Shown here piece after piece: positions 62,876 through 64,000 of a DNA stretch of 64,000 nucleotides. This DNA is from Epiperipatus broadwayi. Taxonomy: Eukaryota > Onychophora > Udeonychophora > Euonychophora > Peripatidae. Under the pieces are notes generated by a model. It worked only from the letters and a program-made list of their open reading frames with translations. It was not told where the DNA came from and did no database searches. The position numbers and the translations under genes were made by a program. How positions within the stretch are numbered: position 1 is the stretch's first letter; each line of letters opens with the position of its first letter. The stretch is from the NCBI GenBank assembly GCA_028023455.1, contig JAQFVV010000112.1, forward strand, positions 558,001-622,000, written 5' to 3'.

Positions 62876-63073
62876 GCAAGAGATTCATGATTTTATTCTC
62901 GAGTTAGCCAATAACCAAAACTAATATTAATTAAACATTCATATTTACATAATCGAGGAAATATTATATAGAATGGGTATCGAATAAATGAAACGTAACT
63001 GCAGACGTATAGTTTAAAATTATTTATTAATACATTTTAATAAAACAATCATATAATATTTTATGGACTAACA

Positions 63074-63205
63074 GCTTCAGTAGCGGGATTTGCAACATGA
63101 TTATATTTTAAAGAATACATTTATTTATTTAGACATTATTTTATATTGAGGATTTCAGTAGCGGTATTTCCGATACTGTAATGTTTACAAAAGGAATACA
63201 TTTAT
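63074..63205. repeat. Degenerate ~77-bp tandem repeat
   Basis: TTCAGTAGCGGGATTT (63076) and TTCAGTAGCGGTATTT (63153) are each followed about 40 bp later by GAATACATTTATTT. Confidence 0.65.
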
Positions 63206-63454
63206 TTGAAGGCGTAATCTAGCTACCTAAAATTCTCGAGTGAGTATTTCTAATGCATGTCTGGAGGGATTTATACCTTTGCAATGCAAGAGTCTAAAGT
63301 ATGGGTTATAAGAGTAATGGCAGACATATATTTATTTAATTAAAATATTTATTTATAACTAAGGGCAAACATTTATTTGAGAGTGAATTATGAAGATACT
63401 GCAGAGGCGGAGTGATATATATAGAATAATAAAACGAAGTAAAGGAACACGTGG

Positions 63455-63745
63455 TACGCTTTAGAAAGGCGATATGGAATGGCAGTATATCGAAACTGCA
63501 AGGCTGCAAATGGGTTTATAAGAATGTCGGACTGGTCCCTGCCGCGGCCTGATGAAGTAAGGTGTCACATAAGCATAACCAGGGACAAGCGGTACATGGT
63601 GCAATTTGCCCGCTGGCTGCATGACATTGTCAAATCCTACGGGAGCACCCATTAAGCCCGCTTGTGTAGGACGACTGGGTTAATTTCAACCCTGAAGAAT
63701 CCGGAAATTTCACGGCGGAATGGGTCATCGCGTCTCTAAAATGTA
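63455..63745 (-). other. Compositionally distinct CpG-rich island B with a possible exon
   Basis: A ~290-bp block with many CpG. A - strand 63-aa frame (63461-63652) reads LHHVPLVPGYAYVTPYFIRP in its middle, and a TTTTAG acceptor-like site precedes another open stretch on the same strand. No domain was recognised and no splice partner found. It could be an exon of an antisense gene, an element fragment, or a regulatory island. Confidence 0.3.
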
Positions 63746-64000
63746 ACACATATATACTGTATAAACGGTTATGATGAGATTTAAATAGATTTCTGACTTG
63801 GCCCTACATTACCAACATTTACTCAAGAACTCTGGTGACTCTCAAAGAAATGGGATTTTCTAGAATTATTCATTAAATTTAATAAATACAAAATATATAT
63901 ATAAACTGGGAGTTATTACAACAAATATGCCAGCCATTTGCGAAGTAGTAGACCCTGCATTACAATAAATGATGCACTGAATGTGTGTCGATTTATATGT

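Larger units (their letters stand above)
51561..64000 (+). other. DGK intron 3, beginning only
   Basis: It starts at the GTAAGA donor and no acceptor followed by DGK coding was recognised. It contains the second short inverted-repeat element, a small hairpin, a 41-bp tandem duplication and two islands richer in G+C near the right edge. It is otherwise plain AT-rich sequence. Confidence 0.7.

Noticed and set aside
1-64000. CRISPR arrays, operons, bacterial terminators or a complete tRNA/rRNA gene
   Set aside because: The window is eukaryotic intron and exon DNA; no regular short repeat-spacer array or complete RNA gene was seen.
51561-64000. The next DGK exon (expected to start with Trp after RLDR)
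   Set aside because: No in-phase acceptor followed by a matching peptide was found by eye; it probably lies beyond the window.

Overview
The window is AT-rich animal nuclear DNA. It holds three consecutive exons of one protein-coding gene, a diacylglycerol kinase of the theta type (DGKQ-like), on the + strand at 1-146, 15315-15463 and 51452-51560. The exons join in phase at consensus splice sites and encode the first part of the DAGK catalytic domain. The two complete introns are about 15.2 kb and 36.0 kb, and a third runs off the right edge. The upstream exons (C1/PH-type domains) and the DAGK accessory half lie outside the window. The exon peptides resemble arthropod DGK-theta as I remember the family, and the RTE protein is of a type common in arthropods, so an arthropod with a large, repeat-rich genome is my best guess. 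This is inference; no species is claimed.

The introns are filled with mobile elements. Intron 1 holds a ~553-bp unit in tandem (608-1931) bounded by a 17-bp target duplication, a 41-bp perfect inverted repeat (3921-4075), a nearly full-length RTE-clade LINE on the - strand (5256-8537, 11-bp duplication, one frameshift), and an internally deleted Ty3/gypsy LTR retrotransposon (8773-12427, 5-bp duplication CATAC).

Intron 2 holds a 5'-truncated LINE (about 16.68-18.08 kb, -), a Penelope-like remnant between inverted repeats (about 21.88-23.44 kb), a short terminal-inverted-repeat element (23865-24167, relative at 54447-54719), a decayed + strand LINE (about 24.5-31.1 kb) split by a ~2.1-kb insertion, an LTR element with gag-like coding on the - strand (31110-36970), two large degenerate direct repeats (39.0-42.5 kb), and a second Penelope-like element with reverse transcriptase and GIY-YIG remains (47573-50243). 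Next to that lies a 178-bp short element with an 11-bp duplication. Intron 3 is mostly plain AT-rich DNA with a few small repeats; two islands richer in G+C and CpG lie near the right end.

The most unusual theme is a hammerhead-ribozyme-like core (CTGANGA, hairpin, GAAA or a decayed form) in several short or Penelope-associated elements: at 50324-50365 (+), 3988-4041 (+), 18190-18222 (-) and 23986-24010 (-). Hammerhead motifs in Penelope-like elements and in small retrozymes are known biology. The instances here are read by eye and several have lost key bases. None of the mobile elements appears to serve the DGK gene; they are intronic passengers.
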